A stretch of 64,000 bases of DNA, from the NCBI GenBank assembly GCA_003707065.3, contig PPXM03000004.1, forward strand, positions 992,001 to 1,056,000. The letters are read 5' to 3'. The notes beneath the pieces are model-generated. The model was given only the letters and a program-made list of their open reading frames with translations. It made no database searches and was not told the DNA's origin. Every line of letters begins with the position of its first letter. The first letter of the stretch is position 1. This stretch comes from Trigonopsis variabilis (lineage: Eukaryota > Ascomycota > Trigonopsidomycetes > Trigonopsidales > Trigonopsidaceae). This document shows, in pieces, positions 42,131-54,209 of the stretch. Made by a program: the position numbers and the translations under genes.

Positions 42131-43657
42131 ATGTCAGCAACCCCCCAAACCATCAATCCCAAACCTCCGGTGGATCCGGTGCACGACTCCGGGCCTCGGA
42201 CACCGTTGACTGTGGTCAAAAGCTCTAGCGACTCGGTCCCCAAGCCCGAGCATCCCCATAATACCGCGGATGCTCTATCGTCAGATAACCTGGGTCCTGG
42301 AAATCGGAATAACTCCCCTCACTCCGGCCATACGCCGAACGGCGACTCGAAAGGTGGGTCGTCCCCTGTCTGCCAGAATTGCAGTACTTCGACTACTCCT
42401 CTTTGGCGGCGAGACGAATCAGGACAAGTTCTTTGCAATGCCTGTGGTCTCTTTCTCAAATTACATGGCCGGCCTCGCCCTATTTCCCTCAAAACTGATG
42501 TGATCAAGTCTCGAAATAGAATGAAAACTCTTCCTCAGCCCCGGAAAAAAGGCTCAGGGGACAAAGCTCGATCTGATACCCCTCCTGCCCTCCCAAAAGA
42601 GTTAACAAAAGATGCCTCGCGAGAAAACGGCCGAGAAAGGCCTCGCGTTCACGAGAGTGAGAGATCGGAATCCCCTGTGGCATCACCAGCCCCGCAGTCA
42701 GCGCAAGCCACAGCTCCAGTTGTTTTGCCTTCGTTATCTCTTCTTTCTCCGGCTCTTGAAAGCAACGGAACCGATTCATATCCCGCATCTCCAAGGCCAA
42801 TGACGCGGCCGCCTATCCCATTTCACGTCACTTCATCTTCACAATCTTCACCTATCCCCACGGAGACATCACATGGCCATCTTCCATCGGTCTCAACCTT
42901 TGAAAATCTCCCTCCTCCTGTCGACCATCAGAATTCATCGTACTCAGGCCCCAATTCAGGAGCCTCTGCAGCTGGTGCAACGCTACAACAGATGAGCATG
43001 AGCGGAAGCTCCATGAGAAGCCGCCTCTCAGAGCTTGAGCTCGTTAATGATCTATTCCGCAGTCGTGTACCGGAGATGGATACACCGGATACATCGAGGC
43101 TGACAGAGTCTCTCATAGGAGAGGTAGAAGGAAAATTAAGAATGAAGTTTGACGACCTAATGCAGATGAATGCTGACTTGGTCAGGCGTGTGGAGCAACT
43201 TGAGCGCGATCGTCTTTACGATCGCCGGCGAACTCGTGAATTAGAACTAGAACTTGAGCTTGAGCGTGAAAGGGAGAGGGACCAGTTAGCTCGGCTTCAT
43301 AGCATTCAACGGCACGAGCGTGAACTCGCGCTAGAATTAGAGCGAGGGCGCACCTTGCAGCGTGCCCAGGATGTAAACCCGGACCCTGTTCGGTCAGTGT
43401 CACTGGATAATGGACTGGCGATTCGGAGTCAAAAGACCTCGTCAAAGAGTGGCTCGACGGCATCTGATTCTGTTGCAATTCCGGTCGCAGTACCGGCTGG
43501 AGGAGCAATGCTAAGCAATGAGAGAATCTGGTCTACATCGGCTATTCCTAAACATTCACTATCCTCATCTCCTGCTACCATAGCTCATACAGCGGCGGCT
43601 CAGAGCAAACCGAAGAAGATGCGTGTATCGGACTTGGTGGATGCCAAAGGTCAATGA
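42131..43657 (+). CDS. GATA-type zinc finger regulator with coiled coil (Dal80/Gzf3/AreB group)
   Basis: Single exon, 508 residues. One GATA finger, C81-x2-C84-x17-C102-x2-C105, is followed by the basic tail [20 protein letters not shown], typical of fungal nitrogen-type GATA factors. After a Ser/Pro-rich middle comes a leucine-heptad segment beginning [15 protein letters not shown], then a long Arg/Glu-rich coiled coil of about 80 residues ([17 protein letters not shown]). A C-terminal coiled coil separates the Dal80/Gzf3/AreB/ASD4 class from activators such as AreA/Gln3. These are mostly repressors of nitrogen catabolic genes that dimerise. The repressor role is inferred from class. Confidence 0.92.
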   Translation: MSATPQTINPKPPVDPVHDSGPRTPLTVVKSSSDSVPKPEHPHNTADALSSDNLGPGNRNNSPHSGHTPNGDSKGGSSPVCQNCSTSTTPLWRRDESGQVLCNACGLFLKLHGRPRPISLKTDVIKSRNRMKTLPQPRKKGSGDKARSDTPPALPKELTKDASRENGRERPRVHESERSESPVASPAPQSAQATAPVVLPSLSLLSPALESNGTDSYPASPRPMTRPPIPFHVTSSSQSSPIPTETSHGHLPSVSTFENLPPPVDHQNSSYSGPNSGASAAGATLQQMSMSGSSMRSRLSELELVNDLFRSRVPEMDTPDTSRLTESLIGEVEGKLRMKFDDLMQMNADLVRRVEQLERDRLYDRRRTRELELELELERERERDQLARLHSIQRHERELALELERGRTLQRAQDVNPDPVRSVSLDNGLAIRSQKTSSKSGSTASDSVAIPVAVPAGGAMLSNERIWSTSAIPKHSLSSSPATIAHTAAAQSKPKKMRVSDLVDAKGQ

Positions 43658-43936
43658 TGAAAGCTACCACTATAATATAATGATTGGTTTCGGAGGGCAT
43701 TGTCAAATAGAAGAAATCGGAGCAGCTTCAAAATATCTTAGATTTATGAAGGAATAAATGCATGATTCATAGTTATGTAAACATGTTGTCCGTAACCCAA
43801 CGTATATATACATTTTAAAATACAACTTCTCCAGTCAGTAACCATTTAAGATAATCAAATTGGTCATAACTCATGATGAGATTGGCTAGGATTTTGTCCT
43901 CATCAGAAAAAACAAGCCTTTCCAGACTTGTAAGAT

Positions 43937-44879
43937 TTACCTTTCAGGATGTGAACAAAAATAGAGTCGCTTATCAATAGAAGAAACGACTTCTCTTTCT
44001 TTGAAGCTGACACTGTGAAACACAGCTATTATTTCGTTTAGAACGGCTAATAAACGATTCCGATCGTGGGTAAGACCGCTTTGCTCACATCCATGGTCAC
44101 TGCCATCCGGGAACTTTATCCGCAGATAGTCCTCGACTAGTTCCATATCAGTCTCAAAGAACACAGCCAAGGCGATCTGGGGAGGTGTATATAAGAATTC
44201 GGCATCCGAATATATCCCTAATGAGTTGAAGTTTTTTCGAGCATCTTCAAAAGATCGGAGAACACGACTATCATTATACTTCTCTATATCCTTGAATTGA
44301 GTCTGCATATCGAGCATGAAGCCATGGAGAGACACTAAAGGATGATGCACTGCTAAGGCAAAGCCCAGCGCCTCAAGAATAAGAAACTCAAGACTAAGAA
44401 CGGATTCCTCTGAGATCTTAGGAATCTTCTGAGCAAATTTCTCTATAGGGATAAAGTAATTCTCTGACTTTGAGGCAAGAAAGAGACAAGTATACCTAAC
44501 ATTAGTCGACTCCCTCGTCAATTGATCCTTACAAGACTCTTTTCGGATGATAATCAAGCACGCTATTATACAGAAAGAATCTTTTGAAGTATGCCAAACA
44601 TGTAGCCTAAGTGTCAGAGAATCGTCATCTATTTCTCATTACCTTCACATGAGACGGTAAGCCAAACACATTGCAAAGATCCTGACTTCTCATACAATAA
44701 AACAGAATCAGATCTTGTTCCTCTTCGACAGTCAAGTACTTCTGATCTTTTACCTTCTCTCTGGTTTTCGTATTGAGCTCGACACGTAACTTGCTCAACC
44801 GGTCTTTTGTAAATGACCAATCTCGATATTGAGATGATCTTCGATAGAGATCATCATCAGTAACAATTATTGATGGCAT
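43937..44879 (-). CDS. CCL1: Cyclin H, TFIIH kinase cyclin (Ccl1/Mcs2)
   Basis: Three exons: 44879-44643, 44606-44533 and 44495-43937, with introns of 36 and 37 nt; 289 residues. The N-terminus has the cyclin H hallmark YRRSSQYRDWSF, followed by LTVEEEQDLILFYC and, across the splice, SHVKATCLAYFKRFFLYNSVLDYHPK, then TCLFLASKSENY of the first cyclin box. The second box is shorter. The protein pairs with Kin28/Cdk7 in TFIIH to phosphorylate the RNA polymerase II CTD, and in some yeasts acts as the CDK-activating kinase. It is head-to-head with APT1, with only 127 bp between ATGs. Confidence 0.94.
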
Positions 44880-45006
44880 CTTAGACCATCCGATTCTGTT
44901 TAAGTGTTTATAGATAGCGTTCTTTCGATACTTCAAGATCAATCCTCGCTCTGCTGGCGCTGTAGCGATCCCACGTTCTGCGGATTTTTTTTGTCTACCT
45001 GATCTG

Positions 45007-45543
45007 ATGAGTGATCCCCTGGCTTCTCACATCGCGACGATTCGTTCGGCTATTCGCCAATATCCAGACTTCCCTAAAAAAGGGATTCTATTTGAGGACA
45101 TCTGTCCTATCTTCGCCTCGCCCAAGGCTTTTCAGGCTGTAATTGATGCCATAAAGTATCATCTGAAAGAAAAAGATATCAAGGTTGATCTAGTTGTTGC
45201 TCTTGAGGCAAGAGGTTTCCTTTTTGGGCCCACACTGGCTCTACAATTAGGAGTTGGCTTTGCTCCTTTACGAAAGTACGGTAAATTGCCTGGAAAAACT
45301 GTACAAGCCACATACGAAAAGGAATATGGAACTGATATTGTCGAAATGCAAGCAGATTCCATTAAGCCAGGTCAAAAAGTGCTCATCGTTGATGATATTA
45401 TTGCCACTGGTGGTACTGCTAGAGCTGCCGGTGAGATTGTGAATAAGCTTAGAGGCGACATAGTAGAATATGTCTTTCTGATGCAAATACCTGGGTTGGA
45501 TGGGAAAAGTCAATTGAATGCACCCGTCTTTGTTCTTTTGTAA
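45007..45543 (+). CDS. APT1: Adenine phosphoribosyltransferase
   Basis: Single exon, 178 residues, the standard APRT length. It shows PDFPKKGILFEDICPI at the N-terminus, VVALEARGFLFGP, FAPLRKYGKLPG and the PRPP-binding loop VLIVDDIIATGGTA. The enzyme converts adenine and PRPP to AMP in purine salvage, in the cytosol. The ATG and the family N-terminus coincide. Confidence 0.97.
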   Translation: MSDPLASHIATIRSAIRQYPDFPKKGILFEDICPIFASPKAFQAVIDAIKYHLKEKDIKVDLVVALEARGFLFGPTLALQLGVGFAPLRKYGKLPGKTVQATYEKEYGTDIVEMQADSIKPGQKVLIVDDIIATGGTARAAGEIVNKLRGDIVEYVFLMQIPGLDGKSQLNAPVFVLL

Positions 45544-45969
45544 GATTGAGTTCGACAGAGACTACTTGTGTTCAACCACTACCACTTAGGGAATTTCTTG
45601 ACCGGGAACATATAGAAGAGAAAGGAAAGCATTAATGTGTCATTTCAGAATATCATAACTGTACTTTTAACATAATACTTGATGCAAATGCGATGAAAAT
45701 GAGCCCCTCTACCTTCACCGCCTCCGCCTCCACTTGGTATTTTTATCAATTAAGAAAACAGGCACCTCTCTACCTTCACGGAAACTTTCTTATAACATAT
45801 CGAGCACTAGCAATTTTGTTGCCGATGCATTGCAGTTCAGCAGCTGAGCAGTTCTCACAGTCCCAAGACATGCTGCCTGAGCTCTTAGACATGGAAGATG
45901 CCAACGACATCCAGTAACTTGAGCTCAACCTTCAGATTTCCAATACTAATTGTGTCTTGGATATTCACT
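45544..45969. other. Convergent spacer between APT1 and EDEM
   Basis: 426 bp between two stops. A short plus-strand ORF near 45693 has no family resemblance. No other structure seen. Confidence 0.4.
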
Positions 45970-48211
45970 CTATTCTATCAATATGTTGGTTATGACTATT
46001 CCATGGAATCGCAATGTTCCATCATCTCCCACGCTTAATTCGCTATCTTCTTGAAAGCCTTTCTTCTGAAAATCTGACACTCTCAGCTTGTTCCCTTTTT
46101 TTAAAGGTACACCATCGACTGCCAGCAGCCGGATTTGATAACTGTACAAACTGTCTGCATCATGAATTCCGAACAACGTCGCCAATGTTTTCGAAGTGCT
46201 CTTTATAGAAAACTTCTCGCCCGTTTGCTCCTCAAATCTATCAGAACTTCTCTCCAAAGTCTTTGGGCTGAGCCTTCTGCTCTCTTTCAATACCAATCGA
46301 AGACCATCAAAATTCTGCACCACAATATCGCCGTTGCGGTTCTTAAATGGACCAGCACGAATTGAAGAGCTCTCGGATGCAAAATGAAGATTAAATATAC
46401 CGGACAATGAGAGAGGGGAACAAAACGTATCATCAGGAACCGCAGGAAGTTCAGCAATTTCTCTTTTAAGACCGCGCTTTCTCCACAAAGGTGCATCCTC
46501 TGGCATTGAGTAATTAAAAATACCATCCAAATGATAAAAACTATCCCAGGAGGCAATTGTAGAGTAGAAGAAGGGCGGTTCTATGTAAGGACATGATGTC
46601 TCTTGAGCACGCTTCCAGAGTGCAGATTTTCGTGACGGGTCAACAAAAGGAGAAGATGATGCTGTGTTATTAGGAAGACGAAGGATATGTGCCTCTGTTG
46701 AAAATACAAAATTCGAGTCATCCTGGTTAAGTGCGTTCTCTTCGTCAAAGAGGAGATAAAGGTATTTCACAACTTCTGAAAGAAAGAAACTCTCCATTCG
46801 ATCATTGAGCACGCCAGTCGACAAGTCTTCTACTCCTGCGTAGCCGCATCTAACCTTCATTCCAGACTGAAGATCGCGAATAATTTGCTCTCCGACGCTC
46901 AAATAAAACGGGTCCTTGGTTGCTCGATACAAATGATAATTTGACTCGATAAATTCTGGACGAAGAGGATACCAGCCTATCGAGATACCGGAGTATCCAG
47001 GTATTGCGTTCCATCGTTCAGGAATCCCTCCATATTGCATCCACAATTTATAGTAAACGAGATGTCCTTCTATTGCGCCGGCCAAATCTCCAGCGAGCAC
47101 TTGAAGTCCTGGAAAAAATGCCGCCAATGAATCTATCCAAGGGACCATGGGCATCCCTGTCTCGAAATTAACGTTCTGAATAATCCATTCATCAGCCATG
47201 AATTCCTGTATAGCGCGCGAGGATTCAATGAAAACATCCAAGAACGCTTCTTCTCCCAATAGAATATATGACTTCAAAGAGTACTCAAAAAAAGAGTCCA
47301 TTCCAGCTCCTATACCAGAGAAGTCATTCGCCCAGAAGCCAGTATTAGGATCGATGCTGAATCCAATCAATCCTAAGGGTGATCTCCGTCTCCAGATACT
47401 CAGGAAAGCCCTTTTCGCAAGTTTTTCATATTTGAGATCTCCCGTCAATCGTGACAGAACAGAAAACTCAAGAATTAAGCTACCCGCGCCTGCTGAGCAT
47501 GTATCGGAGAATTGTGTATCGTTTGGGGCACCATATTTTAGGTTAACCCGAGGAAGAGGGATACCTGTAGGGGTATCAAAAGCTGGTAGAAGACGGTCAG
47601 CGGCTTCCTTGGCCATGTGGAGAAGAAAATCATCGTAACCTTCAATTTGAAATCCATAATCTGAAGATGAAGCGTAGATATGAGCAGACAGTAACCCTCC
47701 AATTATGCGAATGGTACATTCGAAAACTTGAACCTTCGATGGTAACTCGAAAGTGACAAAGTCACGAACCAAGGACACAGCATCTTCAAAACCTTTTCTA
47801 TCACCAAAGACAACAAAAGTATCAAGTGAATCGATCAAAGTCAACGAATAGTCACCCAGCACGTCATTTCGACCAATATTCATAGGATCGTTCTTGTCAC
47901 TGCCTATTCCTTTACAGGACAATGGGCACAACTCTAGTGTGTTAGAAATTCATAATATTTGACTAGTTTATAGTCTTACCGTCTTCAGGGAAGGCATGTG
48001 CAAGGTATTTGTTCCAGCCATAATAGAACATATCCCGAGCTTCTTCTCTAAAGGTATCAGATCAATGATAAAAGTAGTAATTTTACCTCAAATATAGTAT
48101 CTGGTCAGAGGAATATGCACCTGAAGTTCCATAAATGACTTCAGCCCAAACAAGAATGATGATCAAACTGATCACCAATTTCTTCACGATCAGGTCAATC
48201 ATATCCAACAT
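45970..48211 (-). CDS. HTM1: ER degradation-enhancing alpha-mannosidase-like protein (EDEM/HTM1)
   Basis: Three exons: 48211-48087, 48047-47980 and 47933-45970, with introns of 39 and 46 nt; 718 residues. The first exon encodes a signal peptide or anchor rich in Ile/Leu/Val. Spliced exons 2-3 restore the EDEM signature EARDMFYYGWNKYLAHAFPEDELCPLSCKG. The GH47 domain continues with GDYSLTLIDSLDT, FECTIRIIGGLLSAH, GAGAGS-like CSAGAGSLILEF and ends with TEAHIL. The last ~200 residues are an extension as in Htm1/Mnl1. Htm1 with Pdi1 trims Man8 to Man7 on misfolded glycoproteins and so marks them for Yos9/Hrd1 disposal. No HDEL-type signal is present. Confidence 0.95.
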
Positions 48212-48500
48212 CTTGCTTCTTCCCTCAACCAAAAATGTGATCAAGCCAAAGTGTGAATGACCAGAGGTGTTTCAATTAAAGTTTACTTCTAATCATTAAA
48301 GAAGCCTGCTTTGTTCGAAACGAGAAAGCGCACTGGTACCATTACACGCTACTTTAAGTACTTTTGACAACGTAGACTGAAAACTTTACAACTTCTGTCG
48401 ATCGCCGTACTCGATCTTTATTCTATAAATATTAATATACACAGAAGTCTTTTTCCAGAAATTTACTGACTGACTTCGACTCTTATGACCACACCCATTT

Positions 48501-51137
48501 TTATCCCGTAAAACCCAACTCATCTCGATTATCGTCGATTATCCGTCCATATTCTAGGAGCAGCCTGAACATATAAACTCTCATCTCGGCCTTCGAAAGT
48601 AGTTGTGATCCCTGTGTTCCTTGAGCAGCAAGTGTGCGAGCCAGATCCATTCCCTCAGGCTCCATCGTCAGGTATCTGAAAAGTTCTGGGGCGTCATGAA
48701 GTTGAAATGATAAAGGAAAATAATGGTACCAGGGTATAATACGATCCATATGCCATTCATGAATGATAGTTTGCTTAATGACAGCTGAATTAGACTTCAT
48801 GAAGGCATAAAATCGACCTGAAAGAGCATTTCCGTCCAAGTCCAGCAGAAGTTTATATTTCCACAGGCTTTGAAAATCAATTGAACCCTTCATGTGAAAA
48901 TAATTTCTCTGCGCATCACAGTCAGCTGGGTCACATTGATCTGGATTTGAAAAATGACAATCCATATGACGCTCTAGCTCAGATTTGGGCATCCTAGTGT
49001 GTAGCCAGGAGTTGTTCTTGGCTCTCATAAGAACATCAAATGGCTCCGAAGAGTCAGCTTCGAGAAATTCGATAAACCTTTGGCGATGACTTCGCCTCCA
49101 CGAGTTCAGCACTGAGTAACTCCCCGTTGTGGCACCACGCCAGAATATGATATTCTCTTTCTCGTCCCAAGACATATCTTTTGAATAGTCAATAGGGGTG
49201 CGATCTGCATAATACCAAGGGGAAGGGAATAAAATATCCTGAAAGGCACCTATTTTGGATGGAGAGAATATCGGTAGTAATTGAGTGCTCAGTCTCATCA
49301 CGTTTGGCCGTGATATCATTCCGTGAACATTTCTGAAGCTTGGAGTAATACATACATCCTCTGATGCAGAAAGATTATACAAAAATCCAAATTTATCAAG
49401 ATATCGACCCACTTCATCTTTACTGGAAGATAAATTCCGAGCAGCAGAATCTGCGGGGCATGATAACCGTACAAATGGCCAAATGTTTTCACGGGTAATA
49501 ACGTTAAAGAAACTATCATCATTTTCACCTTCATCAATATACTCCAGACGCTGGTGTGTGAACTTATTCAGGGATCCACTTTTAGGCGTGCTCAATAGTA
49601 GCTGAGCCATTTCATCTCCCGGAACGAGAACTCGATTTTCGTCATGCTTGTTAAACATAAGATCCATGTTGGGTAGGTATCGCACAAAATCATCAATCAT
49701 GTCGCGTATGTGTTTATCGACCCAACCGTCCTTATACCCTACAATATCAACAACATGTCCAGCCCGGATCACAAAGCCAGTTAATCCATGAAATTCCTCG
49801 CGAGTGCATAGTATTGAATTTGTTAAATTTCTTATTTTCTGAGGAGACATACCCCAGAATGGACGAAGACCGTTATAGATCGAATCATAGTTGTCTATCC
49901 ATTGGACACCCTGGGACTGAGCATAATGAAACCACTTATCGAAATTAGGAGGAGGTGCTATATCGTACCTTGTTTTATAGGCTTCCACTGCGTCACTCAA
50001 GGTTCTTGATTGAGAAGCCATGACTCTGTTGTACTCATCCCTAGCAGAAATTGCATGCTCCATCACTGGGTGGAGTTGGCTCGGAATGGATCCAAATTCG
50101 ATATCAATTATATTATCCATAGAGGAAAATTTAGTAAAGGCGGCACTTACACAGATTAAAAAGAGACAAAACGCATAAAAAACAGCGAACACTTGTGATT
50201 TCGAAATCGAAATTTGGTATATCTTCATATTTTCGAAATCTAACTCATTATGAAACATATATACAGTCGCTGCGAAAGCTGAAATAAGTATCATATAGTT
50301 CACTGTTGACTCAGGAATCGACAGCTGACAGATCAGGCAGGATGCAACAATACAAAAGGATGCCATAATAATTCCGAATAGAGATAAAAGTTTTAAAACA
50401 AATATATCTGCTACTCCTTTCATTATAGCAGAGAGAATATATAGTGAAGACACTTCAACGGGGCCGTAGTGAAATTCTTTGAAGACTGAAGATTCTGTTA
50501 CCGATTTTAAGATTATCAAGCCGACTATGGTAAGAGAAAAATATCGGAGGATTGCCGTATATTCCATGTCAGAGCCTTTTAAGAAAACGAAAGCTAAGGT
50601 CCAAAGGAAACTAGAGAGCCAGCCATAGAAGACAATTGCACCATGATCGCGCATCAAGAAACTGAAAAGTGATACTGATATAAACAAGATCCCAACAATC
50701 GAAGATGTCTGAATAGGAGTCTTGTTTCTCTTAGGCGTCTCTTTGAGGTCACGCACTTTATTCGCTGAAGAATTTCCGCACGCTATTAATCCAAGAATCG
50801 ACAATAAAGGCGTCATGTATGATATGGCAAGAGGAACCCTAGGAAAAAAAGAAATCCAGGATTCCGATAAGATCACACACCCAGCTGACAGCGTAAGGGC
50901 AAGAAGCTGTTGATTTACTTTTATCGATTGAAGGGGGACACGAAACGTGAAAGAGAAAAAGAGTACTGTTAACCACTCGATCAAAGAAAACAGTTCTAGG
51001 TCACCTAGAGACAGAGAGGTCAGGCTCTGAGCCGCCCGCAGTTGGAAAGAGATAAAATCCGTCACCACAACAGCACACAATGCGATGACCGCTTGATGTT
51101 CCCATTTTTCATCCAATGGAGACACCAGGATATCCAT
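48501..51137 (-). CDS. CAP10/GT90-family membrane glycosyltransferase
   Basis: The frame is open beyond 51236 but has GTG there; the first ATG is 51137, giving 878 residues, and a short 5' exon cannot be excluded. About ten hydrophobic segments fill the first 350 residues. The lumenal C-terminal half is a CAP10 (GT90) domain: FWRGATTGSYSVLNSWRRSHRQRF, then the strongly conserved LLLDLDGNALSGRFYAFMKSNS and the HEWHMDRIIPWYHY block. Cap10 in Cryptococcus, and relatives, add xylose or similar sugars to surface polysaccharides. Multi-TM forms are common in filamentous fungi. Donor and acceptor are unknown. Confidence 0.9.
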   Translation of the reverse strand: MDILVSPLDEKWEHQAVIALCAVVVTDFISFQLRAAQSLTSLSLGDLELFSLIEWLTVLFFSFTFRVPLQSIKVNQQLLALTLSAGCVILSESWISFFPRVPLAISYMTPLLSILGLIACGNSSANKVRDLKETPKRNKTPIQTSSIVGILFISVSLFSFLMRDHGAIVFYGWLSSFLWTLAFVFLKGSDMEYTAILRYFSLTIVGLIILKSVTESSVFKEFHYGPVEVSSLYILSAIMKGVADIFVLKLLSLFGIIMASFCIVASCLICQLSIPESTVNYMILISAFAATVYMFHNELDFENMKIYQISISKSQVFAVFYAFCLFLICVSAAFTKFSSMDNIIDIEFGSIPSQLHPVMEHAISARDEYNRVMASQSRTLSDAVEAYKTRYDIAPPPNFDKWFHYAQSQGVQWIDNYDSIYNGLRPFWGMSPQKIRNLTNSILCTREEFHGLTGFVIRAGHVVDIVGYKDGWVDKHIRDMIDDFVRYLPNMDLMFNKHDENRVLVPGDEMAQLLLSTPKSGSLNKFTHQRLEYIDEGENDDSFFNVITRENIWPFVRLSCPADSAARNLSSSKDEVGRYLDKFGFLYNLSASEDVCITPSFRNVHGMISRPNVMRLSTQLLPIFSPSKIGAFQDILFPSPWYYADRTPIDYSKDMSWDEKENIIFWRGATTGSYSVLNSWRRSHRQRFIEFLEADSSEPFDVLMRAKNNSWLHTRMPKSELERHMDCHFSNPDQCDPADCDAQRNYFHMKGSIDFQSLWKYKLLLDLDGNALSGRFYAFMKSNSAVIKQTIIHEWHMDRIIPWYHYFPLSFQLHDAPELFRYLTMEPEGMDLARTLAAQGTQGSQLLSKAEMRVYMFRLLLEYGRIIDDNRDELGFTG

Positions 51138-51713
51138 TCTGCCTTGAGACCGTTGGAATGCCTTCCTTCGTTGTGGAGGTACACTTGAGATTGGTTTCTG
51201 GTTTCTTGTTCTTGCTTGCGCTACAATATAGGCCACGTTCGGTTGTAGCTCACCGTAAGCTGAGCGAGCTTGATCTCACAAGAAGAGTGAACCTAGCCCC
51301 TTTTCAGTTATAATATGTCGGAAATGATGACTACCTTGATTTCAATCGCGAAGGTTTGAACCGCGTTGATTGAATCTCGTTTAGCCACAATAATTAGATA
51401 GCTACTTATCCCATATCTCTCTATCAAAAAAATATCTCGTAGGTCATATGTTCTAAGATTACGTGGAATACGCCTCTTTAACGATGCTGGCCTACCTAGT
51501 TGGTGGTTGTGTTCAGCTTGATGATCAACATCGTCCTTGAACAGGGAATCGTTTAAAACGATCTGACTATCTTTTACCCATAGAGGTTATGCAAGCGAAA
51601 ACGCTATTTCTCAGTTAATATTTGATAATAGCTGGGAGACGACTTCTATCATAATTAGATTCTCGATTGCTTATTTGGCCTCTTAAGCTGAAAGACTTTC
51701 TTTCTATTGTGAT
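51138..51713. other. Divergent region between GT90 and ATS1 genes
   Basis: 576 bp. The left end keeps the GT90 frame open without an ATG. Remaining sequence is AT-rich spacer without a clear signal. Confidence 0.35.
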
Positions 51714-52817
51714 ATGTTCAATTTCGAACTTTATTGCCTGGGATCGAACTCTACCTATCAATTGGGATTGGGACACGATCGCGACACTGACATACCCACT
51801 CTATGTCCTATTTCTATTAATCTTCCCCCAGATGGTACGAACCCCATTAAGGATTTGCGAGGTGGTGGAAACCATACTATCCTAATCACTTGGGATTCTG
51901 TTGTTTACGTATGTGGAAGCAATTTTCACGGAGAGCTCGGTATTGAACCAGGCCACCTAAAATATGCCGCCTCGTTTATTGTAGCCGAGTTCACTAATCT
52001 ATTGCCTAACAAATGGCGGTTTGCATCCGCAGGTTACGATTTTTCTTTTTTTGTCTCAAGCTCAGGCACCATTTATTCTTGTGGGAACAATAGTAAAAGA
52101 CAGCTTGGCCGTGAAACTGATAAAAATAGCACTCTTTTGGCAGAAGTTGAAGGGCTTCCGCATAAATTGGTATCTAAGATCCGGAGTGGTCTGTTCCATA
52201 CAGCTATTTTGTACGAAGATGGTTCATTATGGGCCATCGGACTAAATCTTACAGATAATACAGATACCGCTCGCCTTTCTTGTCCTCTATTTACAGAGCT
52301 GTCTTCTCGTACCGACGAATCCGTTCTTGATTTTGACTGCGGTTCTAACTACACCATAGTGCTCACGTCTAAAAACACGTTCCGAGTATTCGGTAAGGAT
52401 AAATATGCTTTTGCAGCTCTTGACTTGGCTCATTTGAATGAGGTGGGAACAGGCCTATCAGGCATGTCTCTTTTCAGTTGCTTCAAATCAATCTTCCTTC
52501 GCTGCGCTAATGGAGCTCTAACTGGCTGGGGAGATGATCGACTAGGCCAGTTGGGTAGCAATCTTCCAGAATTCCGTCACCTCAGATTTTCTCTGGTCGC
52601 TGCTGGAACAGAACATGTCATAGCCTTGACAGAAGATGAACTGTTAATATACTCGTGGGGCTGGGGAGAGCATGGAAATTGCGGCAAGCTCGATCGTCTG
52701 GGAAAAGGATCTGTCGCGAGACCCCACACTTTATTTAATCTGAATAACTCAAAGCACTGCTGTTTCATAGCAGCTGGATATGCCACCTCCTGGATAGGCA
52801 TTGTGGATAAGAGATAG
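51714..52817 (+). CDS. ATS1: RCC1-repeat protein, ATS1-like
   Basis: Single exon, 367 residues. Degenerate RCC1 repeats run through the whole protein: YCLGSNSTYQLGLG, VYVCGSNFHGELG, IYSCGNNSKRQLG, LTGWGDDRLGQLG and YSWGWGEHGNCG. Length and the lack of other domains resemble yeast Ats1, which binds Kti11 and works in diphthamide synthesis and tRNA wobble-uridine modification. It could also be another RCC1-like factor. Nuclear RCC1 (Ran GEF) is less likely: it has seven more regular blades and a basic N-terminal tail. Confidence 0.8.
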   Translation: MFNFELYCLGSNSTYQLGLGHDRDTDIPTLCPISINLPPDGTNPIKDLRGGGNHTILITWDSVVYVCGSNFHGELGIEPGHLKYAASFIVAEFTNLLPNKWRFASAGYDFSFFVSSSGTIYSCGNNSKRQLGRETDKNSTLLAEVEGLPHKLVSKIRSGLFHTAILYEDGSLWAIGLNLTDNTDTARLSCPLFTELSSRTDESVLDFDCGSNYTIVLTSKNTFRVFGKDKYAFAALDLAHLNEVGTGLSGMSLFSCFKSIFLRCANGALTGWGDDRLGQLGSNLPEFRHLRFSLVAAGTEHVIALTEDELLIYSWGWGEHGNCGKLDRLGKGSVARPHTLFNLNNSKHCCFIAAGYATSWIGIVDKR

Positions 52818-53214
52818 AGTCAGAACCGGGGACCGGAAGATGTGCTGCGTCACGTCAGCTCTATTATCCTATGTCTCAGAATATTGGCTCCTTTTTGGCT
52901 TGCAGAGCTGTTTGAAAAGCGCACGTGCAGGCACTGTTTTATCTTAGCTCAAGAAAAACCCGGATACATTTGGACGCCTTTCCGAATGTCCATGCTAGGT
53001 TTGTTTCTTTCATATGGCCCCATATGCTCAGTGTGTGTTACAACCATACTATCACCTAATGGTTATAGAAGATGACCTTAGCATACCACAAATAAATGCC
53101 AAACAAATAAAGCATCTCATATAAGGAAACTGGACTTGAACTGTATATATTATCCTTTGCTTTCAATGATCTTCGTTTATTCGTGTATGATGACAAACGA
53201 TAGGACACGACCAT
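52818..53214. other. Convergent spacer between ATS1 and MED27
   Basis: 397 bp between stops. A plus-strand ORF at 52842 begins with GTG and has no recognised family. No clear signal otherwise. Confidence 0.35.
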
Positions 53215-54209
53215 TTATAGAATGTCGGTACCTGGACGTGGATAGCAAGTAGAATGGGCACCTCTAAATATGTACCTCTGATTTTCTATATGATCAAACA
53301 CGCGTCTTACCGGAGGCAAGCAAGTGAGTGGATCGGTATATTTCCTGCATCTGACGCATTTTGATTGAAAAAGATCATCGTAACTCGCAATTGCCGCAAT
53401 AGCTGTTATCAGAATTTGATACAGGCTGTATTTATTCGACTGACGATCAGTGACATCTTTTAGAAAAATATGAATAGAGCTATCCAGGGCTACCCGAAGT
53501 TTATCCTTAGACCAAATTGTGCTGTCTGCCAGTATCTCGGCAGTCAAGTTATTATTAGCGAAGCCAATGACAAATGTATATTTAGCAAGTGCGCGAATGT
53601 TTATCTAAGGTAATTAGTATATGGCGAGGACTGCTATTTTCACCTTAATTGACTCTGGGTAGAAAGTCATCTCAATATCGTCCCTGGTAAAGGTAGCCGC
53701 ACAATAAGATTCAACCTGGCTGATGGATAAAAACGGTTCGTCTAGAAAGTTCAGACTTGAGCTGCCTGAATCGGTATTTTGATCATTGAGATCGACAAGT
53801 TTAGAAGATATCCGTTCCATAGGAGGAGCAGACCTTTCCGAAGACCGAGCACCTGAGATGAAATGTCTCTGCATATTATCTATTATATCTGGTTGACTTT
53901 CCAATTTAGAGAATGCTCGAACATATTCCCCTCGCATATCTCTTATGCTTGTTTGTAGACTTTGTATAGATTCCATACCGCTCTGTGCAGACCCTTGGAA
54001 GGAATCAACGGTAGTTTGAACTTAATCTTAATATTCATTTACTTTCCAAAAGACAAACCTCTTGTAGGATCATCATCTAGAGATGAGAATTGATGGAGCA
54101 AGCCATCGGGCAATAGTCTCAACCTGCTTATCTAATTATAAGATGCAAGCAAGAAGAAATATACCGTTGCTTCAATTTTGTCTAGCCGTAGGATTGTTTC
54201 TTTAGACAT
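53215..54209 (-). CDS. MED27: Mediator complex subunit 27
   Basis: Four exons: 54209-54165, 54131-54059, 54020-53644 and 53604-53215, with introns of 33, 38 and 39 nt; 294 residues. Two single-frame pieces at 53215-53547 and 53614-53976 are joined by this model. The C-terminal block YSLYQILITAIAAIASYDDLF, then KCVRCRK and LPPVRR, matches the Med27 zinc-binding domain. The N-terminus is helical. Med27 belongs to the upper tail of Mediator, which links activators to RNA polymerase II. It is the hardest gene here to see without splicing; the acceptor at 54132 is placed by reading frame. Confidence 0.85.
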
